64,000 nucleotides of DNA, taken from contig DAIRSI010000015.1 of NCBI GenBank assembly GCA_036804505.1, positions 33,615 through 97,614 on the forward strand. Reading direction: 5' to 3'. Made by a program: the position numbers and the translations under genes. The first letter of the stretch is position 1. The number at the start of each line of letters is the position of its first letter. The notes under the pieces were generated by a model that did not search any database, was not told the origin of the DNA, and was given only the letters and a program-made list of their open reading frames with translations. This document shows, piece by piece, positions 8,637 through 16,655 of the stretch. The DNA is from Phocaeicola_A sp036804505. GTDB lineage: Bacteria; Bacteroidota; Bacteroidia; Bacteroidales; Bacteroidaceae.

Positions 8637-9582
8637 ATAGATTCAACGCAGCAACCCTTTCTGCCGATTCTTTGAATTCCTTCATGACATCCCGCACGAT
8701 GTCACCTGCAGGAAGTATTTCTTTGAGGTAGGATGCAATCTGTCCTATTTCGAGAGTACCTTCTTCCATGTCGCCTTCGAATATGCCTTTTTTGGCACGG
8801 GCCTTTCCCAGAATCTCTTTCAGCTGTTCAGGAGAAGCGCCTTCGGATTCAGCCGTTTCCACTTTTTGGTAGAATTCATTTTTTATCATTCGGGTAGGAG
8901 AGAGCTTTTTCAGGCAAAGCATAGTGTCACCTTCGTTAAGAGCGCAGCACCTTTCTTTATAGGCTTCGCTGGCAGAACTCTCGGCACTCATGGCGAAGCG
9001 TGTGCCCATTTGCACTCCTTCGGCACCCAGTACGAAAGCTGCAAGCATGGCTTTTCCGTCGGCTATGCCGCCGGCAGCAATCAAGGGCAGTGTGGTGGCT
9101 TTTCTCACTTGGGGAATCAAGGTGAGAGTAGTCGTTTCTTCTCTTCCGTTGTGACCGCCGGCTTCGAAGCCTTCGGCAACGACGGCATCCACGCCGGCAG
9201 CCTCACATTTCTGTGCAAACTTGGAGCTCGAAACCACATGGGCTACCTTGATGCCCGCTTCGTGTAATGTGGAAGTCCACGTTTTGGGATTTCCTGCCGA
9301 AGTGAAAACTATTTTTACTCCTTCTTCTATGATGAGGTCTATCAGAGCGTTTATGTCGGGATACATCAGCGGTACGTTTACTCCCCAAGGTTTGTCCGTA
9401 GCTTCTTTCATCTTGCGGATATGCTCCCTAAGCGTTTCGGGATGCATGGAACCTGCTCCCAGCAGTCCCAATCCGCCTGCATTGCTCACTGCAGAGGCCA
9501 GACGCCATCCGCTGCACCACACCATACCACCCTGTATGATAGGATATTCAATCTGAAAAAGTGAAGTTATTCTGTTGGTCAT
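8635..9582 (-). CDS. fabK: Enoyl-ACP reductase II FabK / nitronate monooxygenase family
   Basis: A 315-residue FMN-dependent TIM-barrel enzyme. Motifs: YPIIQGGMVWCSGWRLASAVSNAGGLG at the N-terminus, WGVNVPL, the VAEGFEAGGHNG flavin loop, PLIAAGGIADG, LGAEGVQMGTRF. Length and the GFEAGGH motif fit FabK (reduction of enoyl-ACP in fatty-acid elongation) better than the longer nitronate monooxygenases, but the two families are close and only biochemistry separates them with certainty. Transcribed alone, convergent with the S-component gene. Confidence 0.85.
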   Translation of the reverse strand: MTNRITSLFQIEYPIIQGGMVWCSGWRLASAVSNAGGLGLLGAGSMHPETLREHIRKMKEATDKPWGVNVPLMYPDINALIDLIIEEGVKIVFTSAGNPKTWTSTLHEAGIKVAHVVSSSKFAQKCEAAGVDAVVAEGFEAGGHNGREETTTLTLIPQVRKATTLPLIAAGGIADGKAMLAAFVLGAEGVQMGTRFAMSAESSASEAYKERCCALNEGDTMLCLKKLSPTRMIKNEFYQKVETAESEGASPEQLKEILGKARAKKGIFEGDMEEGTLEIGQIASYLKEILPAGDIVRDVMKEFKESAERVAALNL

Positions 9583-10343
9583 ATCTTATATGTTTTTTGT
9601 TGATTTTGCTAAGATAATACTTTTCTTGTAAACTCAATCAAAATTATTAGCAGAACTTCCGGTTCGTGATTTTTGTTTTCTCGAATTCATCCGGATCAAT
9701 GGATGAGTTTCAATCCGATACGGATAGATGGTCTATCCTGAAATCCTTGCAAGGATAGGGGGTCAGTTGTGACTGCTAACTACGGCAATTAACATAGTTA
9801 ATCCACGTAGTTGCGATAGCCAATCAACGTAGTTACAGAATGTCTTTGTAATAGCTATGGAATTTTCCTCAAAAAGGCTGGATATCTTACTTGAATATAC
9901 CCTAGACGCTTCCCTGAAGTCGGGAAAACAGCCGATGTATATCACCTTTTGTAATGGTTCTTCGTCAATTTAGGTGGAAAAATCTATAATGGCAGAGAAT
10001 CGCAACGACATACAAAAACGTTTTTATGCTTCCACTCATTTTCTTCCTGTAAAGGAACAAGGAAAGAGCAATCATTCGGTATAAGTCAAAAACAAATACG
10101 GCTTAATCCGAATTCTTTTTCGCGTATAGCCGAAAGAATTTTCGGATTATACCAAAACATGAATGGATACCAATAAACCGAAAAAATTACGGATAGGCTG
10201 TGTGTAACCATACGTAAGCCTATCCTATATGTCATATCGGATAGGCTTACCAAAAGTATAAGAAGAATTTAAAATATACAAGCTTTTTATTTCACAAAAA
10301 ATTCACGAATGACAGATATTCATGGATTGGACTTCCTTTTTAC
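9583..10343. repeat. Gene-free, hairpin-rich intergenic region with short repeats
   Basis: No credible gene lies in these 761 bp. They hold: a GGATAGA/TCTATCC hairpin (9722-9738); two diverged 22-bp direct copies of an AACTACGTnGATTnnCTAT unit on the minus strand, one of which forms a long imperfect hairpin with an inverted third copy (about 9777-9836); an ATCCGAATTCTTT / AAAGAATTTTCGGAT stem (10106-10147); and a perfect 12-bp stem GTAAGCCTATCC / GGATAGGCTTAC (10214-10250), with a further GGATAGGCT copy at 10191. This could be a decayed mobile repeat, a non-coding RNA or both. Confidence 0.6.
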
Positions 10344-10946
10344 TTAATCATTGGTATTCGGAAGATCCTTCAACTTCTCACTCAGATTTTTGCTCAGGTT
10401 CTTCATCTTTTCGTTGAAGGGTTTCCAGTCGAAGTCATCGTATGTCTGAAAGGAATTCTTCCATTGATCCATGGAAACTCCGTTGATGATGTATGAGCTG
10501 TCGTCATCATCGTCATCTTTGTCTTTATTGGCTGCATCATAGTTGATGATGGATATGTAGAGATAGGGTTTGGAATTTGCACTATAGATATTCAGTGTAT
10601 AGATACTTTTCTTCTTTCCCTCTTCAAAAATGAGAGTCATGCTGTTTTTTCCGGATAGTCTTCCGTTTCTGATAACACTGATGGCCTGTTCGCTATCTTT
10701 GTTGAATGCGTTTTGGAATTTCTTGATGTCATCATTCTTCGTATAGAAACTGATGCTTTTTACTTCCTTATATGTCTTCTTGGTTGTTCGATTCCTCTTG
10801 ATGACTGTATTTTCGCTAATGTTTCCCTCTTTTTCCATTTCGCTTACCAGTCGGTCAATGTTATTCTGGGCTACAACTCTGCCGGCACTGCAACTTCCCA
10901 ATATGAATAGGGACAGGCTGGCTATGAATAAATGTTTTGCTTTCAT
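10344..10946 (-). CDS. Small lipoprotein of unknown function (third gene of sigma operon)
   Basis: A 200-residue protein with a lipoprotein signal (ILGSC, Cys19) and thus membrane-anchored outside the cytoplasm. The body has a beta-strand-rich domain (VKSISFYTKNDD to YLYISIINYD), an acidic run DKDDDDDDS and a charged C-terminal helix (NEKMKNLSKNLSEKLKDL). It resembles the small DUF4252/DUF5024-like lipoproteins often found behind sigma factor/anti-sigma pairs in Bacteroides, but I cannot name the family firmly. It follows the anti-sigma-like gene by 12 bp and is probably the regulon effector or part of its sensing. Confidence 0.7.
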   Translation of the reverse strand: MKAKHLFIASLSLFILGSCSAGRVVAQNNIDRLVSEMEKEGNISENTVIKRNRTTKKTYKEVKSISFYTKNDDIKKFQNAFNKDSEQAISVIRNGRLSGKNSMTLIFEEGKKKSIYTLNIYSANSKPYLYISIINYDAANKDKDDDDDDSSYIINGVSMDQWKNSFQTYDDFDWKPFNEKMKNLSKNLSEKLKDLPNTND

Positions 10947-10958
10947 AATGGTGTTTAT

Positions 10959-11504
10959 TTAATCGTTTAATATTTCACTGATGATTTTTCTTGATTTCTC
11001 GTCCGGAGCATTCCTGAGAATTTCTTGTTCTATCTCTTTCTCCGGATTCGTAATCTGTTTGTTTGCCATTTGTTCGGTCTGTGCTTCGTGCGCGTCGGCC
11101 TCCTTCAAGGTCTGTTGCAAGATGGGCATGATGGTGTGCAGGTCGGTGATCTTTTCACCGTTGCGGATGATATAACTTCCTTCGTAGCAGCTGTAATCCG
11201 GCATCTTCTGATACAAGGTGAACAGTTTCACACCAATTCCGCAAGCGATGACCAAGACTGCCGCTATGCCTATCTTCAGCCAGGTGAAAGTTATCTTTCT
11301 GGCTTTGTGGGACTGCTTTCCCTTGGGCAGAGGGTCTTTCATTTCTCCCTGGTACCAGCCGAACATAGCTTGATATTTTATCAAGTCACGAGGTACGTCG
11401 CCGGTGGAAAAGAATTCATAAAGCGCTTGTTCTTCAGCGTTGGACGTTTCTCCACGAAGAAATTTTCCAACCCAGTCTTTTGCATTTTGTTTGTTTACTG
11501 TCAT
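10959..11504 (-). CDS. Membrane-anchored anti-sigma-like protein
   Basis: A 181-residue protein with a cytoplasmic N-terminal part of about 70 residues, one membrane helix (about 75-98, WLKIGIAAVLVIACGIGVKLF) and a Gln/Glu-rich helical periplasmic tail. It lacks a FecR domain and a zinc-binding anti-sigma motif. Position 2 bp after an ECF sigma gene and this topology suggest it restrains that sigma factor; this is inference from layout, not from a recognised domain. Confidence 0.65.
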   Translation of the reverse strand: MTVNKQNAKDWVGKFLRGETSNAEEQALYEFFSTGDVPRDLIKYQAMFGWYQGEMKDPLPKGKQSHKARKITFTWLKIGIAAVLVIACGIGVKLFTLYQKMPDYSCYEGSYIIRNGEKITDLHTIMPILQQTLKEADAHEAQTEQMANKQITNPEKEIEQEILRNAPDEKSRKIISEILND

Positions 11505-11506
11505 TT

Positions 11507-11998
11507 TTATTTTTCTTGTAAAAATAGTTCCATAATCTTTTTTCTGGCACGTGAAAGATTCGTTCTCACTGTGACCTCCTCACAGCCGGTCATTCTGGCT
11601 ATCTCGCTGGTCTCCAATCCGTCGATGTGCTTCATCCGTAGTGTGGCTTGCTGCACATCGGGCAACTGGTCTATGATGCCCATCAGTCTTTTATAATCAT
11701 CCTTTTCAATCAAGGCTGCTTCGGGAGAGACGGACTCGTCGGCCTTTTCCACATCGTCGAGGCTTGTGAGGGGATTTGTCAGCCTCAGTCTGTTTACACA
11801 CAAGTGTTTGGTAATGACCAATGCCAATGCTTCTACGGAATGATACTCCTCCAGATGGAGGCGCATGCTCCAGAGTTTGAGCAGGACTTCCTGTGTCACA
11901 TCTTCCGCGTCATCGGCATTTTGCAGGTATCTCAGTGCCTGTCTTCGAAGATGGCTGCGGATTCTTTGGGCTTCGATTTCGAATTCTTTTCGTTCCAT
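11507..11998 (-). CDS. ECF-type RNA polymerase sigma factor
   Basis: A 163-residue sigma-70 family protein with region 2 (LRRQALRYLQNADDAEDVTQEVLLKLW) and region 4 with its helix-turn-helix (LPDVQQATLRMKHIDGLETSEIARM, VTVRTNLSRARKKI). The frame runs to 12037, but the -7 element at 12039-12046 makes that start unlikely; the ATG at 11998 (MERKEF) fits best, 12016 is an alternative. It heads an operon with the anti-sigma-like protein and a lipoprotein. There is no SusCD pair nearby, so it is more likely a stress or envelope regulator than a glycan regulator. Confidence 0.9.
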   Translation of the reverse strand: MERKEFEIEAQRIRSHLRRQALRYLQNADDAEDVTQEVLLKLWSMRLHLEEYHSVEALALVITKHLCVNRLRLTNPLTSLDDVEKADESVSPEAALIEKDDYKRLMGIIDQLPDVQQATLRMKHIDGLETSEIARMTGCEEVTVRTNLSRARKKIMELFLQEK

Positions 11999-12038
11999 TT
12001 CAATATGATGACACATGAGTGTCGGATTTCGTTGCATG

Positions 12039-12046
12039 CAAAGATA
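12039..12046 (-). promoter_or_regulatory. -7 element of the sigma-factor operon
   Basis: TATCTTTG on the minus strand, matching TAnnTTTG. No good -33 partner is seen. It sets the start of the sigma gene downstream of 12037. Confidence 0.5.
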
Positions 12047-12079
12047 AACTTTTTCTTATTTTCTTGGTTTATTTTGTAT

Positions 12080-12109
12080 TGTAACATAATTGTAATATTT
12101 TTGTAACAT
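12080..12109 (+). promoter_or_regulatory. Likely Pho box: three 8-bp direct repeats at 11-bp spacing
   Basis: TGTAACAT (12080-12087), TGTAATAT (12091-12098) and TGTAACAT (12102-12109) are direct repeats starting exactly 11 bp apart. Tandem 7-8-bp units with 11-bp period are the architecture of PhoB/PhoP boxes. The last unit ends 19 bp before the -7 element, i.e. it lies over the -33 position, as in activator-dependent promoters. The gene downstream is a phosphate transporter followed by a PhoB/PhoR-like pair. Confidence 0.75.
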
Positions 12110-12128
12110 CGGTATAATGCCAGTAGCA

Positions 12129-12136
12129 TACTTTTG
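12129..12136 (+). promoter_or_regulatory. -7 element of the phosphate transporter gene
   Basis: TACTTTTG matches TAnnTTTG, 24 bp before the ATG. A TTTTTG lies 25 bp upstream, too far for the normal -33, consistent with need for an activator bound at 12080-12109. Confidence 0.65.
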
Positions 12137-12159
12137 TGTCAACAAAATAAAAAGATTGT

Positions 12160-14406
12160 ATGGAAATAGTTTATTTGGGCATTGTTATTTTCCTGTTTGT
12201 CTTGGCCGTATTCGATTTGACGGTCGGCGTGAGCAATGACGCCGTCAACTTTCTGAACTCGGCCATAGGTGCAAAGGCGGCATCATTCAAAACCATAATG
12301 ATTGTTGCGGCTATAGGTATTTTCTTCGGTGCAACCTTGGGCGATGGCATGATGGATATTGCCCGTCACGGAATCATGAGGCCGGAGAATTTTTATTTCA
12401 ACGAGGTGATGTATATCTTTGTGGCGGTCATGGTGACGGACATCGTGCTGCTGGATATATTCAATTCTTTGGGATTGCCTACATCCACCACCGTTTCTAT
12501 GGTGTTCGACCTCTTGGGAGGAACCTTTGCCATTGCCATCATGAAGATTGCCAAGGATTCCACAGGAACCTTGAGCTTCTATGACTTGCTGAACACGGAG
12601 AAAGCGCTGACGGTCATTTTGGGAATTTTCCTTTCTGTGGCTATCGCATTCTTCTTCGGATTGCTGGTTCAGTATATTGCCCGAGTGATCTTTACCTTTA
12701 ATTATACGAAAAAACTGAAATACAGTATTGCTCTCTTTGGAGGCATTGCCGCTACTTCCATCGTTTATTTCATGCTCATCAAGGGTGTGAAGGATTTTTC
12801 ATTCATGACTACAGCTAATAAAGCGTGGGTTGACGGAAATACGGGAATGATTGTTCTCTCGTGTTTTGTCTTCTTCACTGTGCTTGCTCAGATATGTCAT
12901 TGGTGCAAAGTCAATGTGTTCTGCCTCATTGTGCTTCTGGGAACTTTTGCCTTGGCCATGGCTTTTGCAGGGAATGACCTGGTGAACTTCATCGGAGTCC
13001 CGCTGGCAGGATTTTCTTCTTTTCAGGATTACACGGCCAATGGCGGCGGAAATGCTACAGGGTATTTGATGTCTGCGCTGAATTCATCGGCAAAGACTCC
13101 GGTCTATTTTCTTACAGCTGCAGGAATCATCATGGTGATTTCTTTGGTTACTTCCAAGAAGGCTTACAATGTGGTGAAGACTTCTGTGGATTTGGCCAGA
13201 CAGGATGCAGGTAACGAGATGTTCGGTTCTTCGAGAATGGCGCGTACGCTGGTGCGTTCCACCACTTCGGCAGTGTCGGCGGTATTGGAAGTCATACCCG
13301 ACAAAACCAAGAAATGGTTCAACAGCCGCTTCAATCAAGATGATGTCATCTTGGCCAACGGGGCGGCCTTCGATATGATTCGTGCTTCCGTGAATCTGGT
13401 TCTTTCGGGTTTGCTCATTGCCGTGGGTACTTCTTTGAAATTGCCTCTTTCCACTACTTATGTCACTTTCATGGTGGCTATGGGTTCGTCTCTTGCCGAT
13501 AGGGCTTGGGGACGTGAAAGTGCTGTGTTCCGCGTAACGGGTGTCCTTTCTGTCATCGGCGGCTGGTTCATCACAGCAGGAGCTGCTTTCGTGTTGTGTT
13601 TTCTGGTTACACTGATCATGTATTTCGGGGGGAATATTGCAGTCTTTGTCATGGCCTCTCTGGCGATTGCCATATTAATAAGGAGTAATATCCAATATAA
13701 AAAGAAAATGGCATCGGAGAAAAACGATACGTTGTTTGCCGATATGCTCGCTACAAATGATGAAAAGGAAGCCTGGAAACTGCTTATGCAACATGTGCAG
13801 ACCAATCAGGCAGAGTTTATGGATTTTGCTTCACAGAATTACGGGTATGTTACCGACGGGTTCATCAATGAAGACTTGAAGATGTTGCGTCGGGCAGAGA
13901 ATAATCTGAATGAGGAGAAGCAAATGCTGAAGAAGATACGCAGGAAGGAAACGATAGGCATGCAAAAGATTGACAAGGGGATTGCCATAGAAAAAAATAC
14001 ATGGTTCCACTTGCTTCACAACAGTAGCGAGCAGATGAATTATTGTCTTCGCCGCATGTGTGAACCTTGCGAAGAACATATCGACAACAGCTTCAAACCG
14101 CTGCCCAAGGAATGTATCAAGGAATTCATTCCGATGCGCGACATGATGATGTTCCTGATGGCACGTACCAAAGGCATCGTGGAGGAAAGTAAGTTCGATC
14201 AGGTAGAGGATATCCGTATGGAATGTGACCGTCTGAAGGATATGCTGAGCAAGATAAGGCGTTTGCAGATTGATCGTATGCAGGACGAGAAGAATAATCT
14301 GGCTGTAAGCTATGTCTATTTGAACGTATTGCAGGAAACTCAGGAAATGGCAAGTTCTTTGCGACATTTTCTTCGCGGAGTGAATAAATTCTGTGAAGAG
14401 TCTTGA
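12160..14406 (+). CDS. PiT-family inorganic phosphate transporter with C-terminal PhoU-like domain
   Basis: A 748-residue inner-membrane protein. The first ~500 residues hold the PiT fold with both duplicated signatures (VGVSNDAVNFLNSAIGAKA near residue 26 and AFAGNDLVNFIGVPLAG near 270) and about 11 membrane helices. From about residue 520 the chain is soluble, helical and charged (NNLNEEKQMLKKIRRKE, SYVYLNVLQETQEMASSLRHF), resembling the PhoU/DUF47 regulators usually encoded as separate genes beside PiT transporters. It takes up phosphate by ion symport; the fused domain probably controls it. A likely Pho box precedes it and a two-component pair follows 48 bp later. Confidence 0.93.
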   Translation: MEIVYLGIVIFLFVLAVFDLTVGVSNDAVNFLNSAIGAKAASFKTIMIVAAIGIFFGATLGDGMMDIARHGIMRPENFYFNEVMYIFVAVMVTDIVLLDIFNSLGLPTSTTVSMVFDLLGGTFAIAIMKIAKDSTGTLSFYDLLNTEKALTVILGIFLSVAIAFFFGLLVQYIARVIFTFNYTKKLKYSIALFGGIAATSIVYFMLIKGVKDFSFMTTANKAWVDGNTGMIVLSCFVFFTVLAQICHWCKVNVFCLIVLLGTFALAMAFAGNDLVNFIGVPLAGFSSFQDYTANGGGNATGYLMSALNSSAKTPVYFLTAAGIIMVISLVTSKKAYNVVKTSVDLARQDAGNEMFGSSRMARTLVRSTTSAVSAVLEVIPDKTKKWFNSRFNQDDVILANGAAFDMIRASVNLVLSGLLIAVGTSLKLPLSTTYVTFMVAMGSSLADRAWGRESAVFRVTGVLSVIGGWFITAGAAFVLCFLVTLIMYFGGNIAVFVMASLAIAILIRSNIQYKKKMASEKNDTLFADMLATNDEKEAWKLLMQHVQTNQAEFMDFASQNYGYVTDGFINEDLKMLRRAENNLNEEKQMLKKIRRKETIGMQKIDKGIAIEKNTWFHLLHNSSEQMNYCLRRMCEPCEEHIDNSFKPLPKECIKEFIPMRDMMMFLMARTKGIVEESKFDQVEDIRMECDRLKDMLSKIRRLQIDRMQDEKNNLAVSYVYLNVLQETQEMASSLRHFLRGVNKFCEES

Positions 14407-14426
14407 CGATAAAGTAGGTTTTTTAG

Positions 14427-14434
14427 TAATTTTG
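14427..14434 (+). promoter_or_regulatory. -7 element of the response regulator/kinase operon
   Basis: TAATTTTG, with TTG at 14403-14405 (21-bp spacer). Leader of about 15 nt to the ATG at 14455. Confidence 0.5.
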
Positions 14435-14454
14435 TAAATGTAAAAAATATCAGT

Positions 14455-15141
14455 ATGAATCAAGAACGCATTTTGGTAGTGGACGATGAGGAGGATTTGT
14501 GTGAGATTTTGAAGTTCAATCTTGAGAATGAAGGTTACATTGTGGATACGGCTCACTCGGCTGAAGAAGCACTGAAACTGGAACTGACCGGTTATGACTT
14601 GCTGCTTCTGGATGTGATGATGGGCGAGATAAGCGGATTCCGCATGGCAAGCATGCTGAAAAAGAATCCTGAAACAGCCTCTATCCCCATTATATTCATC
14701 ACTGCCAAAGATACGGAAAATGACACCGTAACAGGTTTCAATATCGGAGCTGATGACTATATATCCAAACCTTTCTCCTTGCGTGAGGTGATACTTCGGG
14801 TGAAGGCCGTGTTGAGACGTCTGGCAAAACCTTCGGAAGAAGAGGAAGACAGAATGAATTATGAGAAGCTCGTGGTCGACATGGAGAAAAAGAAGGTATT
14901 TGTGGATGCAACGGAAATTCAACTTACCAAGAAGGAATTTGAAATTCTGCATCTGCTGCTTCAAAACAAGGGACATGTGTTCACAAGGGAGGAAATTCTG
15001 GATAAGGTGTGGAGTGACGAAGTATATGTGCTGGACAGAACCGTGGATGTGAACATTACACGCCTTCGCAAGAAAATAGGGAAGTACGGGAAATGTATTG
15101 TCACCCGGCAAGGGTTCGGATATTGTTTTGAGAATCTATAA
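14455..15141 (+). CDS. OmpR/PhoB-family response regulator
   Basis: A 228-residue two-domain regulator: receiver domain (residues 1-120) with acidic pocket D10-D11, phospho-acceptor D53 (LLLLDVMM), and the switch Lys in ISKPFS near 103; then a winged-helix DNA-binding domain (LTKKEFEILHLLLQNKGHVFTREEILDKVW, VDVNITRLRKKIG). It sits between a phosphate transporter and a PhoR-like kinase, 11 bp before the latter. The position and the Pho-box-like repeats upstream of the transporter make it the likely PhoB of this organism, though the sequence does not prove it. Confidence 0.92.
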   Translation: MNQERILVVDDEEDLCEILKFNLENEGYIVDTAHSAEEALKLELTGYDLLLLDVMMGEISGFRMASMLKKNPETASIPIIFITAKDTENDTVTGFNIGADDYISKPFSLREVILRVKAVLRRLAKPSEEEEDRMNYEKLVVDMEKKKVFVDATEIQLTKKEFEILHLLLQNKGHVFTREEILDKVWSDEVYVLDRTVDVNITRLRKKIGKYGKCIVTRQGFGYCFENL

Positions 15142-15152
15142 AAAAAGTATAT

Positions 15153-16580
15153 ATGAAGCTGGTCAAGATTTCTTTTGGCAACAAACTGTTTGTTTCCGTC
15201 CTGTTGATGTTCATCGTCATAGGAGGTTGTTTTACCATCTATCAGAACCATCGGGAAAAAGCTTATAAAATAGAGCTGCTGGACACTCGCCTGCAGGATT
15301 TTAACAGGCAGATGAACGAGGCAGTCAGTGAAGATTCCATTTTTAATGACAGCGTGTTCACACATTATGTGATGACACATGCCATTCCTCATATCCGTGT
15401 GACTATCATTAAGTCTAACGGACAGGTTATTTATGATAATAAGGAGGCTGACGTGTCTCTGATGAAGAATCATAAAAACAGGGCTGAGATACAGCAGGCT
15501 CTGAAGACGGGTAGCGGATATGATATCTACAGGGCTTCGGAAACTTTGGGTGGCAACAGATATTTTTATTCAGCTACTTTTTTCAAGAATCAGGATTACA
15601 TCATTCGAAGTGCTTTACCCTATGATGTGAATCTTATAAAGTCTCTGAGTGCGGACATTCACTATGTGTGGTTCAGTCTGGCGGTGAGCATCATTATCAT
15701 TCTCATGCTGTTCCGCTTCACCAAGAGGTTGGGAAAGAATATTTCCAATCTTCAGGAATTTGCGGAAAGGATAGAAAACAACGAACCATTCAATGAACTG
15801 CGTGGAAAGTTTTCGGACGATGAACTAGGAGATATCTCCCAGCACATTGTCGGTCTGTATGAACGCTTGAATTCGAGTGAACTTGACAAAGTGAGGTTGA
15901 AAAGACAGCTTACGCAGAACATTGCCCATGAACTGAAGACTCCTGTGAGCAGCATACAAGGATATTTGGAGACCATCGTGAACAACAAAGACATGCCTGA
16001 GCAGACCAAACAGGATTTTCTTGAACGCTGCTATGCGCAAAGCAACCGTCTGAGCAATCTGTTACGGGATATTTCAGTCTTGACACGGATGGATGAAGCT
16101 CCGGAACTGATTCAGAAGGAGGATGTAGACATCAATGTCATAGTGGGAGCAATCCAGAAGGAGGTGGAGCCTCAGCTGAAGGAGAAGAAGATGGAATTCC
16201 TGCTTATGCTGATTGACGGTATTCATGTGAAGGGAAATCCGTCATTGCTTTATTCCGTTTTCCGGAATCTGACTGATAATGCTATCGCTTATGCAGGAGA
16301 AAATACCTGCGTTACTGTGAAATGCATGAAAGAAGATGAACACTTCTATTACTTCTCATTCTCGGACAACGGTGTGGGAGTAGGCAAGGAGCATTTGCCT
16401 TTCTTGTTCGAACGATTCTACAGAATCGACAAGGGACGAAGCCGCAAGTTGGGAGGCACAGGTCTGGGACTGGCAGTGGTGAAGAATGCTGTGAATATTC
16501 ATGGAGGTACCATTGTGGCAAAGATAGCACAGACCGGAGGTTTGGAATTCGATTTTACCTTGGCAAAGAACAAAGAATAG
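15153..16580 (+). CDS. Sensor histidine kinase (PhoR-like)
   Basis: A 475-residue kinase: membrane helix near 8-26, a periplasmic sensor part of about 140 residues, second helix near 166-186, a linker resembling a HAMP domain, HisKA domain with phospho-acceptor His259 in AHELKTPVSSIQGYLE, and a HATPase domain with N box (FRNLTDNAIAYA), G1 (FSDNGVGV), F box (LFERFYRID) and G2 (GGTGLGLAVVKN). Partner of the response regulator 11 bp upstream. Enteric PhoR has only a short extracytoplasmic part, so this one may sense something directly. Confidence 0.93.
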   Translation: MKLVKISFGNKLFVSVLLMFIVIGGCFTIYQNHREKAYKIELLDTRLQDFNRQMNEAVSEDSIFNDSVFTHYVMTHAIPHIRVTIIKSNGQVIYDNKEADVSLMKNHKNRAEIQQALKTGSGYDIYRASETLGGNRYFYSATFFKNQDYIIRSALPYDVNLIKSLSADIHYVWFSLAVSIIIILMLFRFTKRLGKNISNLQEFAERIENNEPFNELRGKFSDDELGDISQHIVGLYERLNSSELDKVRLKRQLTQNIAHELKTPVSSIQGYLETIVNNKDMPEQTKQDFLERCYAQSNRLSNLLRDISVLTRMDEAPELIQKEDVDINVIVGAIQKEVEPQLKEKKMEFLLMLIDGIHVKGNPSLLYSVFRNLTDNAIAYAGENTCVTVKCMKEDEHFYYFSFSDNGVGVGKEHLPFLFERFYRIDKGRSRKLGGTGLGLAVVKNAVNIHGGTIVAKIAQTGGLEFDFTLAKNKE

Positions 16581-16616
16581 AATTGTTGTCGTATTTTCGC
16601 TATTTCATGATTTTTT

Positions 16617-16642
16617 ATATATATTTACACGTAAATATATAT
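16617..16642. promoter_or_regulatory. Perfect 12-bp inverted repeat, possible operator
   Basis: ATATATATTTAC, AC, GTAAATATATAT: a perfect palindrome centred 26 bp before the ATG of the alanine symporter gene and 50 bp after the kinase stop. It is too AT-rich and has no following T-run for a good terminator, so an operator for a dimeric regulator is the better reading. Confidence 0.5.
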
Positions 16643-16655
16643 TTTACCGTGCAAA

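Noticed and set aside
9763..9945. 60-codon minus-strand frame in the repeat-rich gap
   Set aside because: It runs through the repeat unit and hairpins, has no promoter and no protein-like features.
13831..15111. 426-codon minus-strand open frame
   Set aside because: It is antisense to the phosphate transporter end and the response regulator, has no family resemblance and spans two real genes.
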